DNA from: Ceratobasidium sp. AG-K
Lineage: Eukaryota; Basidiomycota; Agaricomycetes; Cantharellales; Ceratobasidiaceae
Direction: 5' to 3'
NCBI GenBank assembly: GCA_037039685.1
Contig: JAWNGF010000003.1
Span: forward strand, 4,190,571 to 4,254,570
DNA: 64,000 bases
Shown here in pieces: positions 10,258 through 21,972 of this stretch (position 1 is the first letter of the stretch; each line of letters begins with the position of its first letter). The notes below the pieces were generated by a model that saw nothing but the letters and a program-made list of their open reading frames with translations, ran no database searches and was not told where the DNA came from. The position numbers were made by a program, and so were the translations under genes.

Positions 10258-13200
10258 CTGTGTGTGGAGAGACCAAAGAACCGGCAAAGGAATCAGTGTA
10301 CTTTAGAGCAACAAATGAATCGACCATTGTTTACTCAAACATTACCGGAATCACAGACCCTATCCCTACCCTCATTGATATGGGAGCATCAAAAAACTTC
10401 CTGGATATCTCCTGGGCTCACTCCAACAATATCCCACTCATTGAACTTTTTACCCCACAAAGAGTAATTGGCATCCAAGGAAAGGAGCTTTCTCACCAAA
10501 TACAATGCAAGGCCAAGATAGAACTAGAAGTAGAAGGAAGAACCTTTAAACAGGTCTTCTTGGCTATGCCCACCGGGGAGACCAAGCTTATCCTAGGACT
10601 AGAATGGTTAGAAGAAGCAAACCCTGGTATCAACTGGAAAACAAAGCACATATCATGGCGACTAGAACCCATCCAAGCAAGAATGGCCTTGATAGACAAC
10701 TTACCTGAAGAATTCAAGGAATTTGCCAACGTATTTAGTGAAGAAAAATTCAAAAGGATCCCGGATCATTGTCCTTATGACTGCGCTATTGACTTTAAGG
10801 AAGGAGCTGAACTTCCAAAACCAGCCAGACCAATCCTGCTCTCTCCAGCCGAGTCAACTGCACTAAGAGAATACCTGGATGAGGAAATTGCGGCTGGAAA
10901 AATCCAACCAAGCAAATCACCCATTGCATCACCCTGTCTCTTTGTAAAAAAGCCAATTGATCCAAAAAACCCAGAAGCCGTACACCAATTACAACTTGTC
11001 CAAGATCTCAGGGGGGTAAATGCAATCACAAAGGATGACAGGTTCCCAATGCCACTGATGGAAGACCTCTTGGACAAAATCAAGGATGCAAAAATCTTCT
11101 CCAAAATCAATCTACGCATGGGGTTCAACAATATCAGGATCAGGGAGGGGGACGCATGGAAGACAGCTTTCAGAACCAAGGAAGGACTGTTCGAATACGT
11201 TATCATGCCATTTGGACTAAAGAACACCCCCGCCGTATTCCAAAGATACATGAACCACATCTTCCATGACCTTATCAACGTATGCATCATTATTTACATT
11301 GACGACATCCTGGTCTTCTCTAAGAACAGAAGTCAACATACTGTGGATGTCAGGAAGGTATTAAAGATCTTACTGGATGAAAACCTGTTTGCAAAACTCC
11401 CGAAATGCGAGTTCTTTGTCACCAGGTTAACATACACCGGGCTTCAAATCAGCGACACAGGCATCTCAATGGAGGAAGAGAAGGTCAAGGCAAAAAGGGA
11501 ATGGAAGGAACCAAGGACGGTCAAGCAGGTTCAAGCATTCCTAGGATTTGCAAACTTCTATCGAAGATTTGTACCAAATTTAAGCCGACTAGCAAAACCC
11601 TTGACGACCCTAACAAGAAAGGATAACAAATGGGAATGGGGAAATAATCAGCAGGAAGCATTCGAGGCTCTAAAAACAGAAATTAGCAAGGAACCCACAC
11701 TACGCCACCCCGACCCTGACAAACCCTTTTTTTTGGAAACGGACGCGAGTGGAGTAGCAATGGGAGCAATTCTCTCCCAAAGACAAGACAATGGCTACCT
11801 ACACCCTATTGCTTTCCTATCAAAATCCTTCAACAAGGCTCAACTCAACTACAATGTCCACGACAAAGAACTTATGGCAATCATAGAATCTTTGACACAC
11901 TGGAGGCTTTACCTTGAAGGAACAAAGGAGCCTATCACTATCTACACCGATCACAGGAACCTACAGTTCTGGAAGGAAGCAAAATCATTCAACCGTTGAC
12001 ATGCAAGATGGCACCAATTACTAGCCTCCTACAACTTTGATATCATATATTGCCCTGGGGTCCTTTCATCAAAACCGGACCTACTGTCCAGACAATCAGA
12101 CCACAAAGATATCCCCACTCCTGAACAAGTTATGATATCTGGCAAAAGGTTTAAAGGATTTATGGGGCAGGTAGACACAGACATCATAGCAACAATCAAG
12201 GAAGCACAGGAAACAGATGAAGGGTTGGCACAAATCAAAGAAATCTGCAAATCAAAGGAAATGTTACCAAAAACCCTGCAACACAGTACTAGAGATTACA
12301 ACTTCAAGGAGGGATTATTATGGTTCAAAGGAAGAATTTATGTACCAGAAGACAAGGAAGCCAGACTGGCCATCATGCAAATTCACCACGACTCAAAGGT
12401 TGCGGGCCATCAAGGACAGGCTAGAATGTTGGAACTAATATCAAGAAGATACTTCAGGCCAGGGATGAAGCAAAGCATCAACAGATACGTGGAATCCTGC
12501 AAAACTTGCCAACGCACAAAGGGGTCAAAATCAATAGTCCCGATCAAGCCTCTAGAAATTCCAAAGGGACCCTGGGAAGACATAGCTTTTGACTTGGTGG
12601 TGAAATTGCCAAAGTCTAAAGGGTCAGACAGCATCATGGTAGTGGTGGACCAGTTCTCAAGAATGGCGCATTTCATACCCTGCAAAGAATCTCACACAGC
12701 AAGCAATCTTGCAAATCTTTTTGTCACAGATGTCTGGAAACTGCACGGTTTTCTGAAAAGCACTATCTCAGACCAAGGAACTACCTTCAATTCTAAACTT
12801 ATGAAGGCCATTTACAAGAGAATTGGAAATAGCCCAAGTTTCAGCACTGCCTACCACCCCCAGACAGATGGGATAATGGAAAGAATTAACCAATGGATGG
12901 AAGGCTGGCTACAATCTTTTGTCAACTACCGGCAGGACAATTGGGCGGACCTGTTGCCAATTGCAGAATTCAGCTATTACCTGCAAAAGCACCGCGTAAC
13001 AGGCAGTTCCCCTTTTGCAATAGTCTACACCAGAGAACCACTGTGGAACATCTCATCAGAAGAAACAATGGTTCCTGAAGCAAACAACATCACGGAAAAA
13101 TGACATAGCATCCACGACAAAGCAATTGCATCAATGGAAAGCCAAAGGCTCCCCAAAGAAGAGCCTGAAAACAAGTACCAGGAAGGAGATCTAGTATGGC

Positions 13201-13769
13201 TGTTGGGAAGGAACATCCAAACAAAAAGACCATCAAAGAAACTGGATAACAGAAAGCATGGGCCATTCATTGTGAAGCAAAAGGTTGCATCACACACTTA
13301 CAAGCTCACTTTACCAGCAACAATGAGGGTGCACCCTGTTTTCCACATTGACTTGCTCAGCCCTTACAGGGAAGACACAGAGTTCAGACAAAACCAGCCC
13401 CAACCACCGCCTATCATAACAGAAGAAGGAGAAGAAGAATATGAAGTAGAAAAGATCCTGGACTGGAAGGAGACAAAGGATGGTCTGTTTTACAGGGTCA
13501 GATGGAAGGGTTACGGAAACAAAGAAAACACGGAACAAAGGGCGGAAGATTTTGGCCACCTTTTGAAGATCATCAAGGACCTTCTGCGCCGACACCCCAA
13601 AGCTCCCACACCATCTAACTACGTTCCAGGGAAGATAAAAGGCAGAGGGGGCGCAACTGGTAGTGACATCTGCAAAACTTGCTACTACTCCAAAACACAC
13701 TTCCAACTCTACGCTCTAAATCTTTTTTGCTCTCCACAATGCCTGCCGTTACCCGTGCCACCATCTTGA
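10122..13769 (+). pseudogene. pol: Element 2 pol (PR-RT-RH-INT-chromodomain), broken
   Basis: One continuous frame interrupted by two TGA codons (11997-11999 and 13101-13103). Protease: LIDMGASKNFLD, with Met where Ser/Thr/Cys is usual. Reverse transcriptase: motif A reads FSKINLRMGF, so the expected catalytic Asp is Asn; the second motif YIDDILVFS is intact. RNase H: ETDASGVAMGAILSQ. Integrase zinc finger: HHDSKVAGHQGQARM and CKTCQ. Core: VVDQFSRMAHFIPC, ISDQGTTFNSKL, QTDGIMERINQ. Chromodomain: YEVEKILDWKETKDGLFYRV, in which the tryptophan usual after the WKGYG block is missing. The first TGA falls in SFNR-TGA-HARWHQ, where Arg is usual. Homology with the family fades after about 13,620. Confidence 0.9.
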
Positions 13770-14394
13770 ACAACCTCATCCGCGTCCTCAAGGGACCCGC
13801 TTTGCTACTGCAAGGATCCTCGACACTGGAGCCACCCTCTACGTGTTCAAGAGGTCACAGCAGAGCTCCAGGAGAATGCACTTCAGGGCGTCGGACGACA
13901 TCCTACACTTGGACCTGGGATAATTCCAGTGGGTTGGAAAGAAATGGCCAACACGCATGCAACTCCTGTGGAAGGACATCTTTGTCTGCCGAGGATGCGC
14001 AGCGTTCCAGGTCTCGGAGGTTGTCCTCCTCTCCACCCACATGCTTGGGGTGGTCAAATGGGGACAAGAAGGGGCATACTTGAGCAAGTGGGTACCAGGG
14101 TACAACGGAAGACAACCAATGCTCCGACCTAGGTGGAACAACGCCTGGGACGCCAACTATGAAAGGGACCTGAGCAACTGGAAGATGGAAAGGGGAAGAT
14201 ACCAGAAGGAAAAGTTTGAATGGGTGCCGAACTGGTGGAAGTGGGAGGAGGTGGACGTGTCAGCATGGAAGGAGGCAGAACCAGACGTGCGACAATGGGA
14301 TGAGGAGTTTGTCAAATCTCAGAAGAGGGTTTTGGACTGGTCCAAGGCCAACTGGACAAAGGAGGAGACATGGGAAGAATGGGAAAAGTTCTAG
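13739..14394 (+). pseudogene. Element 2 extra Trp-rich reading frame between pol and 3' LTR
   Basis: ATG at 13739 begins MPAVTRATILNNLIRVLK. One base of frame change near 13792 leads to RFATARILDTGATLYVFKRS, then a TAA at 13921, after which the same frame runs open from 13924 to a stop at 14392-14394. The continuous part is strikingly rich in Trp, Glu and Lys (RWNNAWDANYERDLSNWK; WVPNWWKWEEVDVSAWKEA; WTKEETWEEWEKF) and includes CRGC. The orderly composition and continuity argue for a once-coding protein of about 215 residues carried by this element family. No signal peptide or membrane segment is seen, so it is not env-like. The function is unknown. Confidence 0.55.
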
Positions 14395-14532
14395 GATGAA
14401 CCAGGTAACACTGCGTTCAATCCCATTGATTTAACCTTTGACAAGGATGAGGGGCTGGAAGAACACATGCTCGCAAAAAGCAAGGATTGCAAGATCCAGT
14501 AGAGCCCGTCCAGGTCCCCTAGACAAACTCTT

Positions 14533-14544
14533 AGGGGGGAGTAA
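14533..14544 (+). other. Polypurine tract of element 2
   Basis: TTAGGGGGGAGTAA (14531-14544) directly precedes the 3' LTR start TGTCG at 14545. It is the expected plus-strand primer and is nearly identical to that of element 1. Confidence 0.8.
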
Positions 14545-15000
14545 TGTCGTGAGCTAGCTCCCTCCATCGGACTCGCCTGTTGTCTCACCCGCCTGTGTCC
14601 TCCTTTGTGTTGTGTTTCTGTTTCCGTTTGCCGCGTTGCCACCTTCTTGTGGTTGTTTGTGTTACACTGTGTAACGCAGCTGTGCTTTGTACAAGTCATG
14701 TCTGTTCATACAGCATGACTCACATGGACACTCCTGACTGGCTGTTTTGTGTGACTTGTGTGGCTGCGCCTTGTATGACTTGGCCACTTCTTGAATATAT
14801 ATAGAGGACCAACAAGCCTGGTAACCCCAGCTTGTTTTGTCTTGTCAAACATGCCTTTTGAGTGACACTTTGAACCACCCCTACCCTTAAGAGCCTACAG
14901 ACACTTAAGTGTGTTGCGGTTCAAGAGGTCGCTTAGGTCTTAGTGCCATCCACTCTCCATTGCAGCTTGTCTAATAGCCACCAAGAAGAAGCTTACAACA
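14545..15000 (+). repeat. 3' LTR of element 2
   Basis: A 456-bp repeat matching 7799-8254, ending TTACAACA at 15000, followed by the target duplication ATTGA (15001-15005). Confidence 0.94.
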
Positions 15001-16235
15001 ATTGAGTACATAGCTAAATTTACATGTCTCACCATAAATTAAGCATGCCAATAACCATAGCGTTGACTTGCACTGTTTGCATACCAAGACCAACACCCTG
15101 TCCAGTTATGGTGATGAACAGAACAAACAGAGTCAGGCCATTGGGAGGAGGGCTGTTCCGCTTGTTGGCTACAGCAAAAACTACAATGACAAGGATAACA
15201 GTGCCCAGAGCTTGCAAAAAAAAGCACTCCACTTCATGTGCATGTTAACATAGTACATAAGAGACATATCAACCCCTCACTGTTAGAAATATGGTCCATC
15301 TAGATATTATTCAAGTTTAGCAAGCATTGATCAAGCTGGCAGGCCTCAAACCTACAGGAAAAGAAGCAAACAGGGAAGCAGTTCCCAGTACTGTGCAAAT
15401 ACCCTGTCCTCCCTCATGGAGATCAATGGCGCAGTGGTAGTTTGCATAGACAAGCACAGTGCTGGTGCATGCACCCAGTATTTGTGCAAGTATATAGAAG
15501 GGGACCTTTTTCCAAGAGAATCCACAAAAAATCGCCTGGGCTAAAGTGACTGCTGCATTGATATGTCTGCCCTATGAAGTTTGTTAGGGAACCTCTTAAA
15601 ATGGCTCTAAACCTTCCTGGACTTACAGAAACACCAGCTGAGACCCATACACCAATTGAGGTGCCAACCACCCATCCAAATGTGTTGGAAAGATAATCCT
15701 GGAACAAGTCACATCAACATAGGTTCAGACCAAAACTTGGAGGCTTACTCCTTTTGGGCTGTCTGAGACTGCAGTGTTTTTAGATAGGGTAACTTGGCAA
15801 TTAGCACCAGTACCAAAAATGAGCAAAATCATTGTCTGAAAGGGAATTAGTTGTCAGCATATGCACAAAACGGAAAAAATAAATAAAATAAAATCATTAC
15901 TCACTCCAAGAAACTTGGCAGCCAGTTCTCTGAGGTAATATCTTTACTAGCAAGTGAGCATAACCATGAGTAGAACTGAAGAGGGAACAATGCTACCTAG
16001 TTTTTGCCCATTTGTTTAGGAACTCAGTAATGTGGTCAGGCTTGTTGTTAGAATTGGCCTGGTTGACCTGCTCTATGTGTCAAGTGTGTTCTTTTGAGTC
16101 TTTGATCTTGTGGTGTTTGAATGTAGGCTGGCTTCTCAAGGTGTGGCTGCTGCAGGTGTGCTCTGAGTGACTATGAAGGACAGGGGAGTTTGGTATGACC
16201 TGAGCTGTATGCAGGGTGATATTGTTAGGAGACAT
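15001..16235 (-). pseudogene. Aquaglyceroporin gene, 5' exons, split by element 2
   Basis: Minus strand, start ATG at 16235 (MSPNNITLHTAQ). Exon 1 has an in-frame TGA at 16080-16082 (EHT-TGA-HIEQ). Then come short exons with good splice sites: 15905-15941 (YYLRELAAKFLG), 15749-15835 (TMILLIFGTGANCQVTLSK), 15627-15698 (FGWVVGTSIGVWVSAGVS), 15571 down to about 15345 (GRHINAAVTLAQAIF, the first NPA box as NAA), and about 15232-15029 (NKRNSPPPNGLTLFVLF ... GMQT). An acceptor at 15014-15018 opens the next exon, CTATGTACTCAAT, into which element 2 inserted. The family moves water, glycerol or small solutes across membranes. The intact fungal protein would have six membrane helices. This copy is dead. 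Confidence 0.8.
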
Positions 16236-16923
16236 GGGTTGAGGTGAGGAGTGTCAAGGGGTGGGTATCCTGCAGGGGATCAATGGAATGTCAATTCAGA
16301 TTTCATCGGGCCTGGGGGTGAGGGATTATCTCTTTGCACTTGTGCTCCAACCATCATGGTCTTGTCAGACTGGTTTCAAAAGTGCGGAGTCATGGATATG
16401 CCTTGGTGTTGTCATTGTCATCAGTCTGCAGGAACTCAGACCTTGCAGTCCTTTGACATAATGAGGATGTGGATATCTTTTGGAGCCTTATTTGCCGCCA
16501 AACAACGGTTGATCACGTGAACAGTGGATATTGATCAAGGCTCGGCCTGACTCATCGGCTTTGTTGATGTTCGGTACCGCTGATCACGATCAAAAGTCTC
16601 AGAGGCCAAAATGCACAACAAATGACCTTGGTCATCGCACGGAAAATACAACGTGTACTGCAACAATGGGATAGCCGTATATTCATATAATCGACATCTC
16701 TAAATAGGCTCACAATATTGCCAAAAAATAGTATTTTTGTCATTCTCAGTGGGAGTGGTGTAGTGCCCAAGGTTAAGATGCTAAATTTAGCAGAGCAAGG
16801 TTACTACGATTATTGACAAATTTAGGACAGATGCAACCCCGGATCCAACGAACAAAGCTTCCTCGGGCGCTAGTATAAACGAGGTCATGACAGGCGCTCG
16901 AGGCCAAGTCATTCTCGACGACC
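16236..16923. other. Intergenic region upstream of aquaporin remnant and NLR-A
   Basis: No supported gene. It should contain the 5' side of the minus-strand aquaporin remnant and the promoter of NLR-A; a TATA-like TAGTATAAACG lies at about 16868, some 50 bases before the NLR-A start. Around 16500 the base composition changes from AT-rich and CpG-poor to more balanced, marking the edge of the decayed block. Confidence 0.4.
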
Positions 16924-19900
16924 ATGGCATCACCTCCACTAACGGGAGGATCAAAGCGAAAACTTCCCGAAAATGCCGTGCAAGAAGGCATGAAAAGGTT
17001 TAAGAACGATCCCAGGCCCGGTTCGACAAGCGTTGAAAGTCCACTCGCCAGGTCACCCAACACCACTCCCGGACCAACCTCGACCCTGGGTTCTCTGACT
17101 TCTGCCCCACACGGCCTTACCCAAAGCTCTACAGCAACTAGCCATACCCAAAATTCTGGGCATTTGGCACAGAGTCAAACCATGGGATTAGGTATCCAAG
17201 CCACCGGCGCTAAAGCAAGTACTGCTGGCAGACTCAAGGCCGCCGCGACCTCTGGATTGGAGTCTGCTCTTCGAGCCCTACACATCAACGCGGGCGTCAT
17301 ACCTCCTCTCAAACCTGCCATCAACGAATTCGTTGGTTGCTTGGATATAGTGCAGGCAAGCTATAGGGCTAAATATCCGAAACGAGACAGAGCTGACTGT
17401 ACTTCAGGCAGCGACTACGAGTGCTGAGGAGTATAATGAGCTTACCTTGGAGCTTGCAATTGTTGCGAGCACACTAAAAGAGTACTTGGGCGAATTGAAC
17501 CCGGAAGACAAGAGCAATAGCGCCGCATGTGAGCGTATCGCGCTGTAGGTCTCAGAAGTTTATAAAAGGTACCTAGTGACACTCAGTTAATTCATAGAAC
17601 TATGGAAGCAGAAGTAGCACATATCAAGAAACAGGAAGGGCGTAGCAGGGCAAAGAGAGCACTCAAGACAGTTGAAGACAGGGACGATGTGATTAGACGC
17701 TATCGGCGAGTTGAATCCTTGTTCAGGCAGCTGCAAGTGAGTCTCCAGTCCCTTGAAGAAGGCATATCCTAACCAAAGAGCAGAGCAATATTAACCTTCA
17801 GACACTGAAGAACACCAACAAGCAGCATATGGTAAGGGGCCCGTGGGCATGTGTGGCTGTGCTTACCTAACTATGCACCTAATAGACCATGTTACTCCAA
17901 AGCATGTCACCCGTGGATGACGCGGTGTATGACTCGAGCTACTCCACAACCATAAAACGCCGTGAATGCACCGCTGAGACGCGCGAGCAGGTTCAGGCAC
18001 AGCTGCAAGACTGGGTGCAAGACCCTAACAGCGCCAAGGTATACTGGATGAACGGCATGGCGGGAGCTGGCAAGACGACGATCGCATACAGCCTGTGCAA
18101 GTGGCTCGAGAGAAATCAACGACTGGGCGGGAGCTTTTTCTGCTCTCGTGTTTCTTCCTCGTGCCGTGACGTGAATGGGATCGTACCGACCATCGCATAT
18201 CAGCTTGCGTTGTACTCTCCAGCATTTCGGTCAGCGCTATGCAACAGTCTCGAGAACGAACCGAGGGGATACAAGCGAAACGTGGCCAGGCAGTTTGAGA
18301 AGCTGGTGCAAGAGCCAATGATGGCATGCAAGAACGAGATTCCGGAAGGTGTAGTTGTGGTGATAGATGCGCTCGACGAATGCGAAGACGACTATGGCGT
18401 ACGTCTGATCCTTGGAACCCTTCTGAAGCTGGGGTCAAATCTCCCTTTGAAGTTCTTTGTTACCAGTCGACCGGAACCTGCGATTCGTGATCATATGCAA
18501 TCGTCCAGCTTGTTCGCCCCATCCGTACTACACTTGCACAACATTGAGCAGTCAGTTGTGGAATGTGATATCAAGAAGTACCTGGTGGAGGCATTCCAAG
18601 CGATGTCTTCACCCCCTTCCGACGAACAAATTGGACAATTAGCAAAGCTATCCGGAAAATTGTTCATCAATGCAGCGACCATTGTGCGTTACATTCTTTC
18701 CGGAAAAGGACCGACGAACCCAACTGCACGACTCGATTCGATATTGAAGACAGCTCCACCCAGAGACGAGAAACAATCCAGCAAACAATACGAGAAGCTC
18801 GACGAATTATACACGCAGAGTCTCAGCACAGCATTCGATGTTGAGGCCGTGGGTGAATCAGAAATCGAACCCATGCAACTCGTACTCTGGACCATAGTAT
18901 GTGCCAAAGAGCCAATGACTATCAAGACTCTGGCAGCATTTCTATCCATTTCCGAAAACGAGGCGTTATCTGCGACACAGCGACTTTTGTCGGTGCTTCA
19001 TATATCCGAATCAAGCGGACTAATATCCATTCTACATGCGTCATTCCCCGACTTTTTACTTGACTGGACTCGCTCAGGAGAATTTTACTGCGACAAGGCT
19101 AAGCACAGCGAGTTTTTGGCGACTCGTTGCTTCGAGATAATGAAGGAGCAGCTTAGGTTTAATATTTGCGGACTCGAGTCGTCATTCGTATTTGACGAAG
19201 ATGTGCCGGGCTTGGATCAGCGGATCCAAGCCAACATCCCGCCGGTTCTATTCTACGCTTGTCGGTACTGGGGCGAACACTTACATATAACTATCGTATC
19301 CGTGGTGATCTCGCAGAACCTGTTCGAATTTCTGGGCAACCAACTGCTATTTTGGATGGAGTTGCTGAATTTGAAAAAATGTGTAGTGGATGGGGTGTCA
19401 AGCTTGAGTAAGGCGGAACAATGGCTAATGGTGAGCAGTGCAAATAAAATCAATAATATAGCTAGAAATCCTGAAATTTTTTTAGAATAGCAAAATTGCA
19501 AACGAGATCAAGGACCTGGTTTCGGAGGCCAGGATTTTTGTCGCCCGATTTGCGGCAGGGGCGTGCGTACGTAGTACCCCGCATATCTACATTTCCGCGC
19601 TGGCGTTGTGTTCAGATTCTAGCTCGGTATCTCGGATCTACTGTGAAAATATGCGTAATTTCCTGGAATTGAAGGGAACGGCGATGAGCCGACGGAGTAC
19701 AGCCGCACAAGCCACTTGGATCACAGTCTCCCCAGTTACGTGCGTTAATTACTCATCCGATGGCACACGTGTCGTTTCTGGCTTTGAGAATGGCTCCGTT
19801 CAAGTGTGGGATGCACGCACTGGTGATGTTGTCGCAGGACCGTTTCACGGACATACACACCTGGTGTGGTCAGTGGCATTCTCTCCTGAGGGAAACCGCA

Positions 19901-21972
19901 TAGTCTCTGGAGCCCAAGATATGGCAATCCGAGTGTGGGATGCATACAGCGGCGATATCATAGCAGGACCATTCCAAGGGCATACAGACTCGGTCAACTC
20001 GGTTGCTTTCTCTCCTAACGGCACGCGTATAGTCTCTGGGTCAAGTGATAAGACCGTCCAAGTGTGGGACGCGTACACGGGCGATGTTGTAGCAGGGCCG
20101 TTCCATGGACATACAGACAAGGTCTGGTCAGTTTCATTCTCTCCAAGTGGCGCATACGTAGTATCCGGCTCTCATGACAAGACTGCTCGAGTCTGGAACG
20201 CATACACCGGTGATATTGTGACTGAACCATTCCAAGGGCATAGAGATCTGGTCTGGTCCGTTGCTTTCTCTCCAGATGGGACGCGAGTTGCGTCTGGCTC
20301 CGAAGATGGCGCCATTCTTGTGTGGGACGGACACAGCAGCAATGTTGTAGCCGGTCCATTCCGAGGGCATACAAGGGCTGTCATCTCGCTTGCTTTCTCT
20401 CCTGATAGCAAACGCATTGTTTCTACCTGCGTTGATGGGAACATCCGAGTGTGGGATGCACTCACTGGCGAAGTCGTCGCTGGACCATTCCAAGGGCATA
20501 CAAATATTGTTTGGTCGGTTGCATTCTCTCCCAACAATTCGTGCGTTGTGTCTGGCTCTTACGATAGCACTATCCGATTATGGGAAACGCGCACCAATCA
20601 TGTCGTAGCCGGATCGTTTCAAGGCCATAAAGACATAGTCATGTCGGTTGCGCTCTCACCCGATGGCACCCGCATAGCCTCCGGATCTAACGATAGAATC
20701 GTCCAAGTACTTGACGCGCGCACCGGAAACATTACAACCGGCCCATCCAAGGTGCATGCATTCCCGGTCTGGTCGGTTGCTTTCTCCCCTAATGGTGCGC
20801 GAATTGTCTCCGGCTCGCTTGATAATACGATCCGAGTATGGGACGCACGCACTGGCGAGGTGCTCGCTGGACCGTTCCGAGGGCATAACGGCTGGGTTGA
20901 GTCGGTTGCTTTCTCCCCCGACGGGGCTCGCATCGTATCCGGTTCCTATGATAGGACTATCCGAGTGTGGAATGCACACAGCGGCAATGTTGTAGCAGGT
21001 CCGTTCCAAGGGCATACAGAACCGGTCCACTCGGTCTCATTCTCTCCTAACGGCAAACAAATTGTCTCCGGTTCCGGTGACAAGACCATCCGATTATGGG
21101 ATGCATGGACTGGTAATGCTGCAGCTGGAGCGTTTTACGGGCATACAGGCGCGGTCTTTTCGGTCTCATTCTCTCCGAATGGCGCACGCATTGCCTCTGG
21201 CTCCAAAGATACAACCATCCGAGTCTGGGATGCAAGCACCGGAAGAGTCGTAGCAGACCCATTCCGAGGGCATGTCGACGTGGTCTGGTCAGTCGCTTTC
21301 TCCCCCGATGGCTCTCATGATAACACCCTCCGGCTATGGGACGCACACACCGGTGATACTGTAGCTGGGCCGTTCTGGGGCCACACAGGCCCTGTTCGCT
21401 CTGTTGCATTCTTCCCCGATGGCATGCACGTCATTTCCAGCTCGCACGATCTAACTATTCGAGTGTGGGATACAAGGACTGGCGAATTTACAACCAACCT
21501 ACCCCCAAATTTTCCCGGACAAACCGGATTGCAGACACACTCCGACTCATCTCATACTAGGCATGAATCGACCCACCAAGCCAGCAAGTTGACACACCTA
21601 TCCTCTAGCGCCTCATCTACCCAACGCATGCACCCGGTTCAAATGCCTTCGAACGTGCCCCAATCTATCGCCTATTCCGGCAATCATCCACTTGATTCTT
21701 TGCCTAGCAATTACAGCCCCCTTCCCCCAAGCCAAGTCGGCGGTAACTATCTGAACGAGCTATTCGCGTATAGGCGACAATTCGAAGTCGATCGCAGTGG
21801 ATGGGTCATGTCCGATGGTCTCCCACTCTTCTGGGTCCCTCCAGACCTCCGCGACTACATACCTCACCCGCGTACCACTCTATTGATAGGTCCCCTGGGT
21901 ACGCTCTCTATCGACTATGGGTCTCTTCTGCTGGGTGAGAGGTGGGCTGAATGTTATATCGTTGATCATTGA
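16924..21972 (+). CDS. NLR-A: NACHT-WD40 STAND protein (HET-E-like)
   Basis: Six exons inferred: 16924-17355, 17408-17544, 17598-17736, 17784-17831, 17886-19430, 19486-21972. The first intron is GC-AG (GCAAGC...TTCAG). With these introns the frame is open throughout. Domains: a disordered Ser/Pro-rich N-terminus with a Lys/Arg patch (SKRKLPENAVQEGMKRFK), a helical segment (LESALRALHINAGVIPPLK), predicted coiled coils, then NACHT with Walker A GMAGAGKTT (about 18060) and Walker B VVVIDALDECED (about 18360), and a winged-helix-like region. Next are fourteen WD40 repeats (about 19730-21480), enough for two seven-bladed propellers; repeat 13 lacks about eight residues (SPDGSHDNTLRLWD). The C-terminal module reads LFWVPPDLRDY ... 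LSIDYGSLLLGERW. Likely cytosolic; a role in non-self recognition or programmed cell death is inferred from the HET-D/E family. Confidence 0.85.

Larger units (their letters stand above)
7799..15000 (+). mobile_element. Element 2: full-length Ty3/gypsy chromovirus, decayed
   Basis: A complete plus-strand LTR retrotransposon. Both LTRs are 456 bp (7799-8254, 14545-15000) and TG...CA bounded, with a perfect 5-bp duplication ATTGA at 7794-7798 and 15001-15005. Order: LTR, primer-binding site, gag, pol (PR, RT, RNase H, INT, chromodomain), an extra Trp-rich reading frame, polypurine tract, LTR. Domain order and the C-terminal chromodomain place it among chromoviruses, in a family different from element 1 but with the same self-priming layout. 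In-frame TGA codons and frame changes make it non-autonomous. It inserted into an aquaglyceroporin exon, in the opposite orientation to that gene. Confidence 0.94.

Noticed and set aside
13921..13923. Env-like gene in element 2
   Set aside because: The extra frame occupies the env position, but there is no signal peptide, membrane helix or cleavage site.
17546..17548. Premature TAG in NLR-A
   Set aside because: It falls within a 53-bp GT-AG intron (17545-17597). Splicing there restores the frame in line with NLR-C and NLR-D.
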